Made by a program: the position numbers and the translations under genes
The notes under the pieces: generated by a model
Told to the model about the DNA's origin: nothing
The model's input: the letters and a program-made list of their open reading frames with translations, nothing else
The model's database searches: none
In this document: positions 1 to 8,322 of the stretch, piece by piece
Numbering within the stretch: position 1 is the stretch's first letter
Layout of the letters: each line of letters opens with the position of its first letter
DNA from: Allobranchiibius sp. CTAmp26
GTDB lineage: Bacteria; Actinomycetota; Actinomycetes; Actinomycetales; Dermatophilaceae
NCBI RefSeq assembly: GCF_017565405.1
Contig: NZ_JAGEKR010000003.1
Span: forward strand, 1-64,000
Direction: 5' to 3'
DNA length: 64,000 nt

Positions 1-24
1 CCCCCGACCGCATGCGGTCGGGGG
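1..24. terminator. Perfect 24-bp palindrome at window edge
   Basis: The two 12-base halves are exact reverse complements (CCCCCGACCGCA / TGCGGTCGGGGG). It lies beyond the 3' end of purD and could terminate either flanking transcript. The gene to the left is outside the window, so which gene it serves is unknown. There is no T-run. Confidence 0.5.
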
Positions 25-59
25 CCTTCGCATGTCCGCCCCCGTGGTGCGACGAGGTC

Positions 60-115
60 GAGATCCCGATTCGGGAGGGTGACCCGACCCCCACACCCTC
101 CTCGATCGGGATCTC
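60..115 (-). terminator. Hairpin overlapping the purD stop codon
   Basis: Two 20-base arms (60-79 and 96-115) are complementary except for a few central positions, with a 16-base loop. The arm nearest the gene includes part of the purD stop codon at 114-116, so this is the likely purD transcription terminator. No U-tract is visible, as is common in high-GC actinobacteria. Confidence 0.5.
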
Positions 116-1379
116 AGGGAGCGTGGACCTCGCCCCGCTCCGCGGCCAGCGCGATGTCGGTGCGGTGCTGGCTGCCGCGCAGGTGGATGCCGTCGACGCA
201 TCGGTACGCCGCCGCGCGCGCCTGGGCCAGGGTGTCGGCGAGTGCGACGACCGACAGGACCCGTCCGCCGGAGGACACCAGCGACCCGCCGCGCCGCGAC
301 GTCCCCGCATGCAGCACCGCCACCCCGTCGGAGACCTCGATGCCGGTGATCTCGTCGCCGGTGACAGGGCTCGCGGGGTAGCTCTGCGCGGCGATCACGA
401 CCGTGACCGCGCTCTGCTCACGCCAGACGAGCGGGAGCTGGTCGGCCAGACTGCTGGTGGCGGCCGCGTACAGCAGCGCTCCGAGCGGGGTGCGCAACCG
501 CGCGAGGACCACCTGGGTCTCGGGGTCGCCGAAGCGCGCGTTGAACTCGATGACCCGCGGTCCTGCGGCCGTGAGCGCCAATCCGACGTAGAGCACGCCG
601 ACGAACGGGGTGCCACGACGGCGCATCTCGTCGACGGTGGGCTGTGCGACGCGGCGTACGACGTCCTCGACCAGACCCTCCGGCGTCCAGTCCAGCGGCG
701 AATAGGCCCCCATCCCACCGGTGTTGGGGCCCTGATCACCGTCGAGCGCGCGTTTGAAGTCCTGCGCGGGCGCAAGGGGGCGGACGGTTTCGCCGTCGGT
801 GAGGCAGAAGAGCGACACCTCGGGGCCGGCGAGGAACTCCTCGACCACCACCTCGCTGCCGGCGGCCAGGCAGGCCCGGGCGTGATCGACCGCCGCGGAC
901 AGGTCGTCGGTCACCACGACGCCCTTCCCGGCCGCGAGCCCGTCGTCCTTCACGACGTACGGCGCGCCGGTGGCGTCGAGCGCGTCGCGCACCTGCTCCT
1001 CGGTGCGGCAGACGTGGCATCGCGCCGTCGGAACGTCGGCCGCGGCCATCACATCCTTGGCGAAGGCCTTGCTGCCCTCGAGTCGGGCAGCCTCGCCCGA
1101 CGGGCCGAAGACGGCGAACCCGGCGTCCCGCAGGACGTCGGCCACCCCGGCGACGAGCGGCACCTCGGGCCCGATGACGACCAGATCCACGGCACCGTCG
1201 TCGGCGATGGCCCGGATCGCCTCGGCGTCGCGGACGTCGGGCAGATCACGGCATGGGGCGAGTTCGGCGATCCCGGGATTGCCCGGCGCGGCCAGCACCT
1301 GGGTCACGTCCGGATCGGCGACCAGCCCCCGGACGAGCGCGTGTTCACGGGCACCGGCACCGACCACGAGGACCTTCAC
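114..1379 (-). CDS. purD: Phosphoribosylamine--glycine ligase (GARS)
   Basis: PurD catalyses the second step of de novo purine synthesis in the cytoplasm, joining glycine to 5-phosphoribosylamine with ATP. The 421-aa product opens with the family signature VLVVGAGAREHAL. It then shows the ATP-grasp features KAFAKDVMAAADVP, the VVKDDGLAAGKGVVV lysine/glycine loop, GPNTGGMGAYSP and the metal-binding end EFNARFGDPETQ. Length is normal for the family. GTG at 1379 is preferred because it places the nucleotide-binding strand at residue 2; GTG at 1385 would add two residues. Another purine gene, purA, lies about 8 kb away but is not in the same operon. Confidence 0.95.
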   Translation of the reverse strand: MKVLVVGAGAREHALVRGLVADPDVTQVLAAPGNPGIAELAPCRDLPDVRDAEAIRAIADDGAVDLVVIGPEVPLVAGVADVLRDAGFAVFGPSGEAARLEGSKAFAKDVMAAADVPTARCHVCRTEEQVRDALDATGAPYVVKDDGLAAGKGVVVTDDLSAAVDHARACLAAGSEVVVEEFLAGPEVSLFCLTDGETVRPLAPAQDFKRALDGDQGPNTGGMGAYSPLDWTPEGLVEDVVRRVAQPTVDEMRRRGTPFVGVLYVGLALTAAGPRVIEFNARFGDPETQVVLARLRTPLGALLYAAATSSLADQLPLVWREQSAVTVVIAAQSYPASPVTGDEITGIEVSDGVAVLHAGTSRRGGSLVSSGGRVLSVVALADTLAQARAAAYRCVDGIHLRGSQHRTDIALAAERGEVHAP

Positions 1380-1734
1380 GAGCACAGAGCCTAAGGCGAC
1401 CGGGGCGGATGAGGATCATCGCGACCGATCGAGGGCGAGGGCGCCGCACGGGGGCCTGCTGCGAAGGGGGAAAGGTGGTGGGACCCTCCCGAAAGTCAGG
1501 GGGGAGGTCTTTCGGGAGGTTCCCACCGCGAGGAACGGTGGTCTGCCGAGGGGGGTCGGCGACGCTTCCGTGGCTCGCACAGCCCGAGGGCTGCAGGGAT
1601 AACTATGCGGTCAGAGTCGCAACGATTCAAGTCGGCGGTTGTCGGATATCGTCATTGGCGAAGATCCGCCAACCGGCCGATCCGTTACCGCGCGGTACCC
1701 GACCGCGGGACGTCCGTGGAGGAACATTGCTGTC
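1380..1734. promoter_or_regulatory. Divergent intergenic region with stem-loop 1478-1526
   Basis: This is the 355-base gap between divergently transcribed purD and the LuxR-HTH gene. It has no convincing coding frame. At 1478-1526 two 18-base arms (GTGGGACCCTCCCGAAAG and its near-complement) pair with a single mismatch around a 13-base purine-rich loop. In a divergent gap this could be a leader structure for the rightward gene or a protein-binding site. The rightward gene has GGAGG at 1718-1722, 12 bases before its GTG. Confidence 0.4.
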
Positions 1735-2775
1735 GTGACACCCGACGAGGAGCCCGGCGACACCTTCACCCCCACCGAGGCCGCCGGGGACGGCGCGCTG
1801 GAGGATCTGCTGGGCGATACGGACCTGACCGACATCTATCTCGCCGCGCTGGCGAAGCCACTGCTGCGGCGCGAGGACCTGCTGGCCGGCGGCTTCAACG
1901 AAGCCGACATCAACGACACCATCCCCCTGCTCGAGGCCCGCGGGATGATCCGTCGCCTCGACCGGTCCAGCTGGCGGGTGCTGCCACCCGACGTGGTGCT
2001 TCCGGCGTTTGCCGCCCGCCTGGAGGACCAGGCCCGGGCGGTCCGAGCCTCCGCCGCGGCGATGACGCGTGTCTTCCAGCAGAACCAGGAGCGGTCCCAG
2101 GACCGTGACCCGTTCGAAGGCGTGCAGATCATGACGTCGTTCGCGGAGATCTCGCAGGCGCTGACCCGACTGGTCGGCACGGCGCGCCACGAGGTGATGA
2201 TGGTGTACGCCGACTCGCCGATGTCCCGGATGCTGCTCGCCCAGCCGATGGAGGGCCATCAACGCGACCTGGTGAACAGCGCGGGAGCGCCGATCCACGT
2301 GCAGGCCAACTACTCCGACACCCTGCTCGACCACCCGAACTTCCCCGAGATGCTGCGGCTGCGCGCCGCGAAGGGCGACGAGCAACGGATCACCCCGGGC
2401 ATGCGACTGACCACCCTGGTCAACGACGAGGGGTTCGCGCTGGTCGACCTCGAGGACGACCAGGGCCAACCGCACGGCCTGGTCGTCACCGACAGCGCCT
2501 TCTCCACCGCGATCAAGGAGGTCTGCCGTTGGGGGTGGCAGATCGGGGTGCCCTGGCGGATGGGCGCCGACGGCACGAACGCGATGGGCGCCGCCGACCA
2601 GGAGCGCACGATCCTGCAGATGATGGCCGCGGGCGCCTCGGACGCCGCCATCGCCCGGCACATGAAACTGTCCCAGCGCACCGTCGAGCGGCGGGTGCGC
2701 GCGCTGATGGACCGCCTCAACGCCACCACGCGCTTCCAGGCGGGGGTGCTCGCCGTACGCCGCGACCTGCTCTGA
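1735..2775 (+). CDS. LuxR-type helix-turn-helix transcriptional regulator
   Basis: The 346-aa protein is a probable cytoplasmic DNA-binding regulator. The N-terminal third looks like a winged-helix/TrmB-type arrangement (DIYLAALAKPLLRREDLLA followed by GGFNEADINDTIPLLEARGMI). A middle effector-like domain follows, and a LuxR-type HTH closes the protein (AAGASDAAIARHMKLSQRT, then VERRVRALMDRLNATTRFQ). The same three-part plan recurs in the gene at 11194-12150, so the two are probably paralogues. GTG 1735 is chosen because GGAGG precedes it and the upstream in-frame residues look non-coding. The ligand and targets are unknown. Confidence 0.75.
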   Translation: MTPDEEPGDTFTPTEAAGDGALEDLLGDTDLTDIYLAALAKPLLRREDLLAGGFNEADINDTIPLLEARGMIRRLDRSSWRVLPPDVVLPAFAARLEDQARAVRASAAAMTRVFQQNQERSQDRDPFEGVQIMTSFAEISQALTRLVGTARHEVMMVYADSPMSRMLLAQPMEGHQRDLVNSAGAPIHVQANYSDTLLDHPNFPEMLRLRAAKGDEQRITPGMRLTTLVNDEGFALVDLEDDQGQPHGLVVTDSAFSTAIKEVCRWGWQIGVPWRMGADGTNAMGAADQERTILQMMAAGASDAAIARHMKLSQRTVERRVRALMDRLNATTRFQAGVLAVRRDLL

Positions 2776-2860
2776 CCATCCGCAGCCCCGGTGGCGACGA
2801 ACCGCTCACCTGGGATGACTAGAGTTGTCCGTCTTTGGCGTCGACGTCTACTGGAGCAAC

Positions 2861-5074
2861 GTGAGCGTGACCCACCGTCCGGCCACCCCGCCGATCCCGC
2901 CGCAGGTGGCGGCCGAGATCGCGCACGAACAGGACCATGTCGACCGGGTGTACGTCGAGCTCGGCAAGGCCGGTGAGCGCGCCCGGCTCGTGGAGCTCGA
3001 GGGCCTCGGCCGCGGGTTCAGCGACCGCGGAGGAGCGATCCGGGACGACGAGGTGACCGGCCTCTTCCAGCGGGACGCACTGGTCTTCAACGCCGGTCGT
3101 CGGCGCCAGGCCCTGGAGACCCAGTACGAAGGTCTGGTCTTCGGCCGTCTGGACCTCGCGGACGAGGTGCGGTACGTCGGCCGGCTGGGCGTGCGCGACG
3201 ACGAGTACGAGCCGTTGGTCATCGACTGGCGGGCGCCCGCGGCGTCCCCGTTCTACCGCGCCACCCCGGTGGAGCCGCACGGCGTCGTACGCCGCCGGGT
3301 GCTGCGGTGCCGCGACGCCCTGGTGCTCGGCGTCGAGGACGACCTGATGGTGCCCGAGGCGCCGGACGGCATGGTCGTGGTCGGCGACGGCGCGCTCATG
3401 GCGGCCCTCAGCCGCTCGCGGGGCGGCCGGATGCGCGACATCGTGGCGACCATCCAGCAGCACCAGGACGAGGCCATCCGGGCGAGCGCGCGTGGCGTCA
3501 CCGAGATCACGGGTGGTCCCGGCACGGGCAAGACGGTCGTGGCCCTGCACCGCGCGGCATACCTGCTCTACTCCAACCGCCGGCGCTTCGAGAGCGGCGG
3601 GATCCTGGTCGTCGGCCCCTCCAGCTCCTACACGGCGTACATCGAGCGCGTGCTGCCCTCGCTCGGCGAGGACAGCGTCTCCCTGCGATCGCTCGGCGAC
3701 GTCGTCGGTGGCGTCACGGCGTCCCGGCTCGACGACCCCGAGGCCGCCCGGGTCAAGGGTTCGCTCGCGATCCGTCAGGTGCTCGCGCGTGCGGCGCGCG
3801 ACCTGGCGCCCGGCAGTCCCGATCAGCTGCGCACGATGGTCGCGGGGTCGCCCGTGCGCATCGAACGGGCGGCGCTGGACCGGATCCGACGCCAGGTGCT
3901 GCGCGGCCACCGGCACAACGCCGGACGCAAGGCGGCGCTGGAGGCGCTGACCGAGGCCGCGTGGGCGCAGGTGCGCACCGGGGAGCGGCCCGAGTTCGTC
4001 GAACAGTTCCAGGAGCACCGCGAGGTCGAGCTCTTCCTCGAGCGCTGGTGGGCGCCACTCGACCCGCGCGAGGTGCTGCTGTGGCTGGCCGAGCCCGAAC
4101 GCCTGCGTCGGTACGCCGGCGACCTGCTGCCGACGTCCGACGTCGAGGTGCTCGGCGCCTCGATGGCCCGCGCCCTCGAGACCGGGCAGTGGTCGGTGGC
4201 CGACATCGCGCTGATCGACGACCTGGTGACCCGGCTGGACAGCCCGCCCGAGGCACCACAGGAGGAGCGCGGCTTCTACGAGGTCGAGGAGCTGGACGAC
4301 GTACGCGGTCACGGCGTCGCCGAGCTCGGCACCGTCGGTGGGCCGGCCGGTGCCCAGCGGACGAGCCGGTCCGAACGGATCGCCGGCGACCCACGAGAGC
4401 GCCTGATGCGGGGGCGGATCGGCGAGGCCGACGAGTACGCCCACGTGCTGATCGACGAGGCGCAGGACCTCTCACCGATGCAGTGGCGGATGGTCGGGCG
4501 GCGCGGACGCTACGCGTCGTGGACCGTCGTGGGCGACGCGGCGCAGAGCTCCTGGCCGGTGCCGGAGGAGGCCGAGCGCGCCCGTGAGGACGCCTTCGGG
4601 ACCGCGCCTCGACAGCGCTTCCACATGGACACCAACTACCGCAACGCGCGGGAGATCTTCGACTACGCAGCGTGCGTGGTCCGCGCCCAGGTCCCGGATG
4701 CCGACATCCCCGACGCCGTCCGCGAGACCGGCGTGGATCCGCTGGTCCTGCAGTCGGATCCGGCCGGGGTCGCCCCCTTGGTGGTCGACGCCGCGCGCAC
4801 GTTGCTCAGCGAGGTCGACGGGTTGGTGGCCGTGGTGAGCCCCGCGGCGCACCACGCCGCTCTCTCGGCGGCGCTCACGCCGGACCCCCGCGTCGTCCTG
4901 GTCGACCCGATGTCGACGAAGGGTCTGGAGTACGACGCCACGGTGATCGTGGACCCCGCGGAGATCACCCGCGAGTCCCCCGGGGGCGTCCGCGTGCTCT
5001 ACGTGGCGCTCACCCGTGCCGCGCACCGGATGACCATCGTCGACGTACCCGTGGATGGAGCGACCGATGACTGA
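2861..5074 (+). CDS. helD: HelD/HelR-like UvrD-family ATPase acting on RNA polymerase
   Basis: The 737-aa protein is a superfamily 1 ATPase. It has an N-terminal coiled-coil-like region (about residues 15-60), Walker A GGPGTGKT near residue 218, Walker B DEAQD near 532, and C-terminal helicase motifs including TKGLEYDAT and LYVALTRA. The N-terminal arm before Walker A, with the segment YEPLVIDWRAPAASPFYRAT, matches HelD-type proteins, which remove or recycle stalled RNA polymerase, and not UvrD/PcrA, which start directly with motif I. In some actinobacteria the HelR branch gives rifampicin tolerance; that role is inferred from the family. GTG 2861 has GGAG just upstream. The 3' end overlaps the chorismate mutase start by 8 bp, so translation is probably coupled. 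Confidence 0.85.
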   Translation: MSVTHRPATPPIPPQVAAEIAHEQDHVDRVYVELGKAGERARLVELEGLGRGFSDRGGAIRDDEVTGLFQRDALVFNAGRRRQALETQYEGLVFGRLDLADEVRYVGRLGVRDDEYEPLVIDWRAPAASPFYRATPVEPHGVVRRRVLRCRDALVLGVEDDLMVPEAPDGMVVVGDGALMAALSRSRGGRMRDIVATIQQHQDEAIRASARGVTEITGGPGTGKTVVALHRAAYLLYSNRRRFESGGILVVGPSSSYTAYIERVLPSLGEDSVSLRSLGDVVGGVTASRLDDPEAARVKGSLAIRQVLARAARDLAPGSPDQLRTMVAGSPVRIERAALDRIRRQVLRGHRHNAGRKAALEALTEAAWAQVRTGERPEFVEQFQEHREVELFLERWWAPLDPREVLLWLAEPERLRRYAGDLLPTSDVEVLGASMARALETGQWSVADIALIDDLVTRLDSPPEAPQEERGFYEVEELDDVRGHGVAELGTVGGPAGAQRTSRSERIAGDPRERLMRGRIGEADEYAHVLIDEAQDLSPMQWRMVGRRGRYASWTVVGDAAQSSWPVPEEAERAREDAFGTAPRQRFHMDTNYRNAREIFDYAACVVRAQVPDADIPDAVRETGVDPLVLQSDPAGVAPLVVDAARTLLSEVDGLVAVVSPAAHHAALSAALTPDPRVVLVDPMSTKGLEYDATVIVDPAEITRESPGGVRVLYVALTRAAHRMTIVDVPVDGATDD

Positions 5075-5396
5075 CGACGACGCCCTGCACGCCTCCACCG
5101 AGACGGCGGACGTGGCCTCGGACGGGGTCCTCACGTCGTACCGGCAGTCGATCGACAACATCGACGCGGCGCTGATCCACCTGCTCGCCGAGCGCTTCAA
5201 GATCACCCAGGCGGTCGGCCTCTACAAGGCCGAGCACGACCTGCCGCCGGCGGATCCCGCCCGGGAGCAGCGGCAGGTCGCGCGGCTGCGTGGCCTCGCC
5301 AGCGCATCGCAGCTCGACCCGGAGTTCAGCGAGAAGTTCCTGCGCTTCGTCATCGACGAGGTCATCCACCACCACGAGCGCCTGCGCGACGAGTAA
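5067..5396 (+). CDS. Chorismate mutase, AroQ type
   Basis: This enzyme rearranges chorismate to prephenate, the branch point to phenylalanine and tyrosine. The 109-aa all-helical AroQ fold is recognisable in SYRQSIDNIDAALIHLLAER, the following FKITQAVGLYKAEHDLP helix with its catalytic lysine, and AREQRQVARLRG. An acidic N-terminal tail of about 25 residues precedes the fold. Size and sequence resemble the short intracellular AroQ enzymes of actinobacteria that are activated by DAHP synthase; that partnership is inferred. ATG 5067 lies inside the last codons of helD. It ends 124 bp before the convergent lysS stop, with a palindromic repeat between. Confidence 0.85.
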   Translation: MTDDDALHASTETADVASDGVLTSYRQSIDNIDAALIHLLAERFKITQAVGLYKAEHDLPPADPAREQRQVARLRGLASASQLDPEFSEKFLRFVIDEVIHHHERLRDE

Positions 5397-5422
5397 CCCG
5401 TACGCCGCATCGCGCCGTCTTC

Positions 5423-5498
5423 CATCGAGCTGAGGGGTCCCGCGTCGAGTGGACGGGATATAACCCCTCCGCTCCCTCGCGGACCCCTCCGCTCGATG
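5423..5498. repeat. 76-bp dispersed palindromic repeat, family 1 copy a
   Basis: This long inverted repeat lies between the convergent genes for chorismate mutase and lysS. Its outer arms are CATCGAGCTGAGGGGTCC and GGACCCCTCCGCTCGATG. A second copy of identical length is at 26179-26254, also between convergent genes. It probably works as a bidirectional terminator and belongs to a repeat family. Confidence 0.75.
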
Positions 5499-5520
5499 CG
5501 AAGAACACGCTCCCTGCCTG

Positions 5521-7263
5521 TCAGGGGGCGAGCAGTGCGCGGACCCGCTCCGGGCCGATCGCGAGCAGCAGCGTGGGCAGCCGAGGACCGGTGTCCTTGC
5601 CGATGAGCAGGTTGTAGAGCAGCGTGAAGAACGCCCGCTGGGCCGCGCCGAGCTCCTTGTCGCCCTTGACGATCTGGTCGGCCGCGAGCCCGCGTTGCAC
5701 CTTCGGTACGCCGTAGACCTGGTGGGTGAGGGTGTCCAACGACCACCCGTCCTCGAGGCGCCCGAGGTCGGCGCCGTTGCCGTCGAGCAGGATTCGCACC
5801 GCGTCGCGTTCCTGGTCGGTCAGGGTGGCGAGGTGGTCCAGGTCCGGTTCGCCGCGTACGACGGTGCGATCGGCCGCCGGCATCTGAGTGGCGACCCAGT
5901 GCTCCACGCAGTCGAGCCGCGGGCGCAGATCGTCCAGCGACGTGACCGACTGCGACGGGTCGAGCTGCGCGACGATCCGCAGGGTCTGCTCCTCGTCACC
6001 GGTCGTGATGTCCACGATCGAGGCGAGCGTCCGATAGGCGACCGGCACGGGGGTCTGCCTCAGCGTGCCCTCGGCAGTCGAGGTCGCCCGCGTCCACGCC
6101 GCCACGTCACCAGGCTGCCCCTTGCCGTCGGCGACCTTGCGGCACAACGCGTCCCACTCGTCGTACATCCGCTGCACATCGGCATCGAAGGCCACACTGA
6201 AGGACTGGTTCGGGCGACGCCGGGCATACAGCCAGCGCAGCAGCGCCGGCTCCATGATCTGCATGGCGTCCGAGGGAGTGGGCACGCCGCCACGCGAGGA
6301 CGACATCTTGGCCATCCCCTTCATCCCGACGAAGGCGTACATCGGGCCGATCGGGCGCTCCCAGCCGAAGACGGGCGCGAGGTCCTTGCCGACGACGTAC
6401 GACGACCCGGGCGACTGGTGGTCGACACCCGACGGCTCGAAGACGACCTTCTCGTAGGCCCAGCGCATCGGCCAGTCGACCTTCCACACCAGCTTGCCGT
6501 GGTGCTCGGTGTGCAGGTCGACGGTGTGCTCGTCGTCGCCGCTCCGGTAGGTCAGGGCGCCGGACGCCTCGTCATACGCGGTGACCGTGGTCTCGTCCGT
6601 GCCCGTGGTGGCGCTGTACGGGCGGTAGGGGAAGTACCCGGACCCGCTGGACCCGTCGTCCTCGGCGGCGGCACCGGAACCCGCTTCGGCCTCGGCCACC
6701 GCGGCGGCGTCGTCCTCGGAGATCTTCTGCTGGGACGGCTTCGGGTCGTCCTTGGCGGCCAGGGTGCGGTACTGCTCCAGCACCTTGTCGATCTGGTCAC
6801 GGTGACTCATCGCGAAGAGCACCTGATCGGCGTACGCCCCGCTGGTGTACTGCGCGGTCTGGCTGATGCCCCGGTAGACGATCCCCAGTTGGGCCAGTCC
6901 CTCCTCGCACTGGGCGCGGAAGTGCTCGGCCCAGGAGGTGTACGGCGATCCGCTGGGCGGCGGGACCGAGGTCAGGGGCTTGCCGATGTGCTGAGCCCAC
7001 GAGTCGTCGACACCGGGATAGTTCGGCACCTTGCGGAAGCGGTCGTAGTCGTCCCAGCTGATGATGTGCTCGCACTCGACGCCGCGCCGCTTCACCTCGT
7101 CTGCGACCAGGTGAGGGGTCATCACCTCGCGCAGGTTGCCCAGATGGATGGGGCCGGACGGCGACAGACCGGAGGCGCAGACGACCTTGGTGTCGCGTCG
7201 TCGTGCCTCCTCGATCACCTCATCGGCGAGGCGGGAGACCCAGTCGTCCAAACGTTCCGTCAC
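5521..7263 (-). CDS. lysS: Lysyl-tRNA synthetase, class I
   Basis: This enzyme charges tRNA-Lys with lysine. The 580-aa protein has the class I nucleotide-binding signatures: a HIGH-type motif in PSGPIHLGN at residues 35-43 and a KMSKS-type motif KMSSS at 319-323. It is therefore the archaeal-type class I LysRS, which replaces the class II enzyme in some actinobacteria and spirochaetes. An acidic, alanine-rich insertion (DDAAAVAEAEAGSGAAAEDD) sits around residues 184-203, where many homologues carry a zinc-binding segment. GTG 7263 begins VTERLDDW, the usual start; the upstream in-frame stretch is arginine-rich non-coding sequence. Confidence 0.95.
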   Translation of the reverse strand: MTERLDDWVSRLADEVIEEARRRDTKVVCASGLSPSGPIHLGNLREVMTPHLVADEVKRRGVECEHIISWDDYDRFRKVPNYPGVDDSWAQHIGKPLTSVPPPSGSPYTSWAEHFRAQCEEGLAQLGIVYRGISQTAQYTSGAYADQVLFAMSHRDQIDKVLEQYRTLAAKDDPKPSQQKISEDDAAAVAEAEAGSGAAAEDDGSSGSGYFPYRPYSATTGTDETTVTAYDEASGALTYRSGDDEHTVDLHTEHHGKLVWKVDWPMRWAYEKVVFEPSGVDHQSPGSSYVVGKDLAPVFGWERPIGPMYAFVGMKGMAKMSSSRGGVPTPSDAMQIMEPALLRWLYARRRPNQSFSVAFDADVQRMYDEWDALCRKVADGKGQPGDVAAWTRATSTAEGTLRQTPVPVAYRTLASIVDITTGDEEQTLRIVAQLDPSQSVTSLDDLRPRLDCVEHWVATQMPAADRTVVRGEPDLDHLATLTDQERDAVRILLDGNGADLGRLEDGWSLDTLTHQVYGVPKVQRGLAADQIVKGDKELGAAQRAFFTLLYNLLIGKDTGPRLPTLLLAIGPERVRALLAP

Positions 7264-7304
7264 GGGAGGCGAGTCTACGGGCGAGCGCCGCACCGGCCCT
7301 CCGC

Positions 7305-7352
7305 GAGTGTCCGCAATTGCGGGCCGACGCCTGCACGATTCTGCGGACACTC
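7305..7352. repeat. Dispersed inverted repeat, family 2 copy a
   Basis: The outer arms GAGTGTCCGCA and TGCGGACACTC pair, flanking a conserved interior (GCCGACG...TGCACGA). The 42-bp core at 7308-7349 matches a copy at 43625-43666 in 35 of 42 positions with no gaps. It lies between the divergent lysS and the 7408 dehydrogenase gene, so it may affect one of their leaders and is not a simple terminator. Confidence 0.7.
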
Positions 7353-7407
7353 ATGATGCGGCACCGCGGAAGGGAAGAGCGGCGCCGCCGAGTCGGTTAC
7401 CCCTGAC

Positions 7408-8268
7408 ATGACTCAGGAGACGACACAGCGAGTGGCACTGATCGGTACAGGCGTGATGGGCACGGGGATGGCACACTCCCTGCGGCGCGCAGGGCACGAC
7501 GTGGTGGTGTGGAACCGCACCCGTTCGAAGGCCGAGGCCGTCGCGACGGACGGCATCTCGGTGGCGGACACGGTCACCGACGCCGTCCGGGACGCCGACG
7601 TGGTGGTGACGATCCTCTTCGACGCCGAGGCGGTGATCGAGGTCGCACGCGAGCTGGTGCCCGCGCTGGGGGCTGACGCGGTCTGGCTGCAGAGCACGAC
7701 GGTCGGCCCGGCGGGCATCGCACGGATCGCGACCGAGAGTGCCAGCGACCGGATCGTCGACGCACCGATGCTCGGCACCAAGGCGCCCGCGGAGCAGGGC
7801 AAGCTCGTGGCGCTCCTGTCCGGACCGGAAGCTCTGATCGACGCCGCGCGACCCGCCCTCGACGCGCTGACCGCCCGCACGGTCCTCGCGGGCGACACGC
7901 TCGGCAAGGCCAGCGCCCTGAAGCTGGTGTGCAACGCATGGATCGTGTCGATCACCTCGGCCACCGCCCAGTCGGTCGCCCTCGCCGAGAGCCTCGGGGT
8001 GGACCCGGCCCTGTTCCTCGCCTCGATCGAGGGAGGCCCGACCGACTCGGCGTACGCGCAGATGAAGGGCACGTCGATGATCGACGCCGACTACAGCCCG
8101 TCGTTCGCGCTCGACGGCGCACTGAAGGACGCCGGGCTGATCCGGGACGCCGTCGCCGGAGCGGGGCTGCGCACCGACCTGGTCGATGCGGTCCACGCCC
8201 TCTTCACGGAGGCGTCCGACGCCGGGCACGGGGACGACGACATGTCGGCGGTGCGCAAGGCGTTCTGA
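7408..8268 (+). CDS. NAD(P)-dependent 3-hydroxyisobutyrate-dehydrogenase-family oxidoreductase
   Basis: The 286-aa cytosolic protein belongs to the beta-hydroxyacid dehydrogenase family. The N-terminal Rossmann motif GTGVMGTG lies at residues 13-20, followed by VVVWNRTRSKA, which ends the second strand and suggests NADP use through the N-R-T segment. The helical C-terminal half carries the family lysine/asparagine motif in GKASALKLVCNAW. Substrate cannot be told; 3-hydroxyisobutyrate, tartronate semialdehyde or imine reduction are all possible within this fold. It stands alone between lysS (divergent) and an MFS gene (convergent). ATG 7408 has only a weak ribosome-binding site. Confidence 0.85.
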   Translation: MTQETTQRVALIGTGVMGTGMAHSLRRAGHDVVVWNRTRSKAEAVATDGISVADTVTDAVRDADVVVTILFDAEAVIEVARELVPALGADAVWLQSTTVGPAGIARIATESASDRIVDAPMLGTKAPAEQGKLVALLSGPEALIDAARPALDALTARTVLAGDTLGKASALKLVCNAWIVSITSATAQSVALAESLGVDPALFLASIEGGPTDSAYAQMKGTSMIDADYSPSFALDGALKDAGLIRDAVAGAGLRTDLVDAVHALFTEASDAGHGDDDMSAVRKAF

Positions 8269-8322
8269 CGTCGCCGGTGACCTGAGGGTTCGGCGGTGTG
8301 GCGTCTGCCTAGTGGCGTCGGC

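Noticed and set aside
2819-4444. Long antisense open frame over helD
   Set aside because: The sense strand encodes complete SF1 helicase motifs; the antisense product has no recognisable fold.
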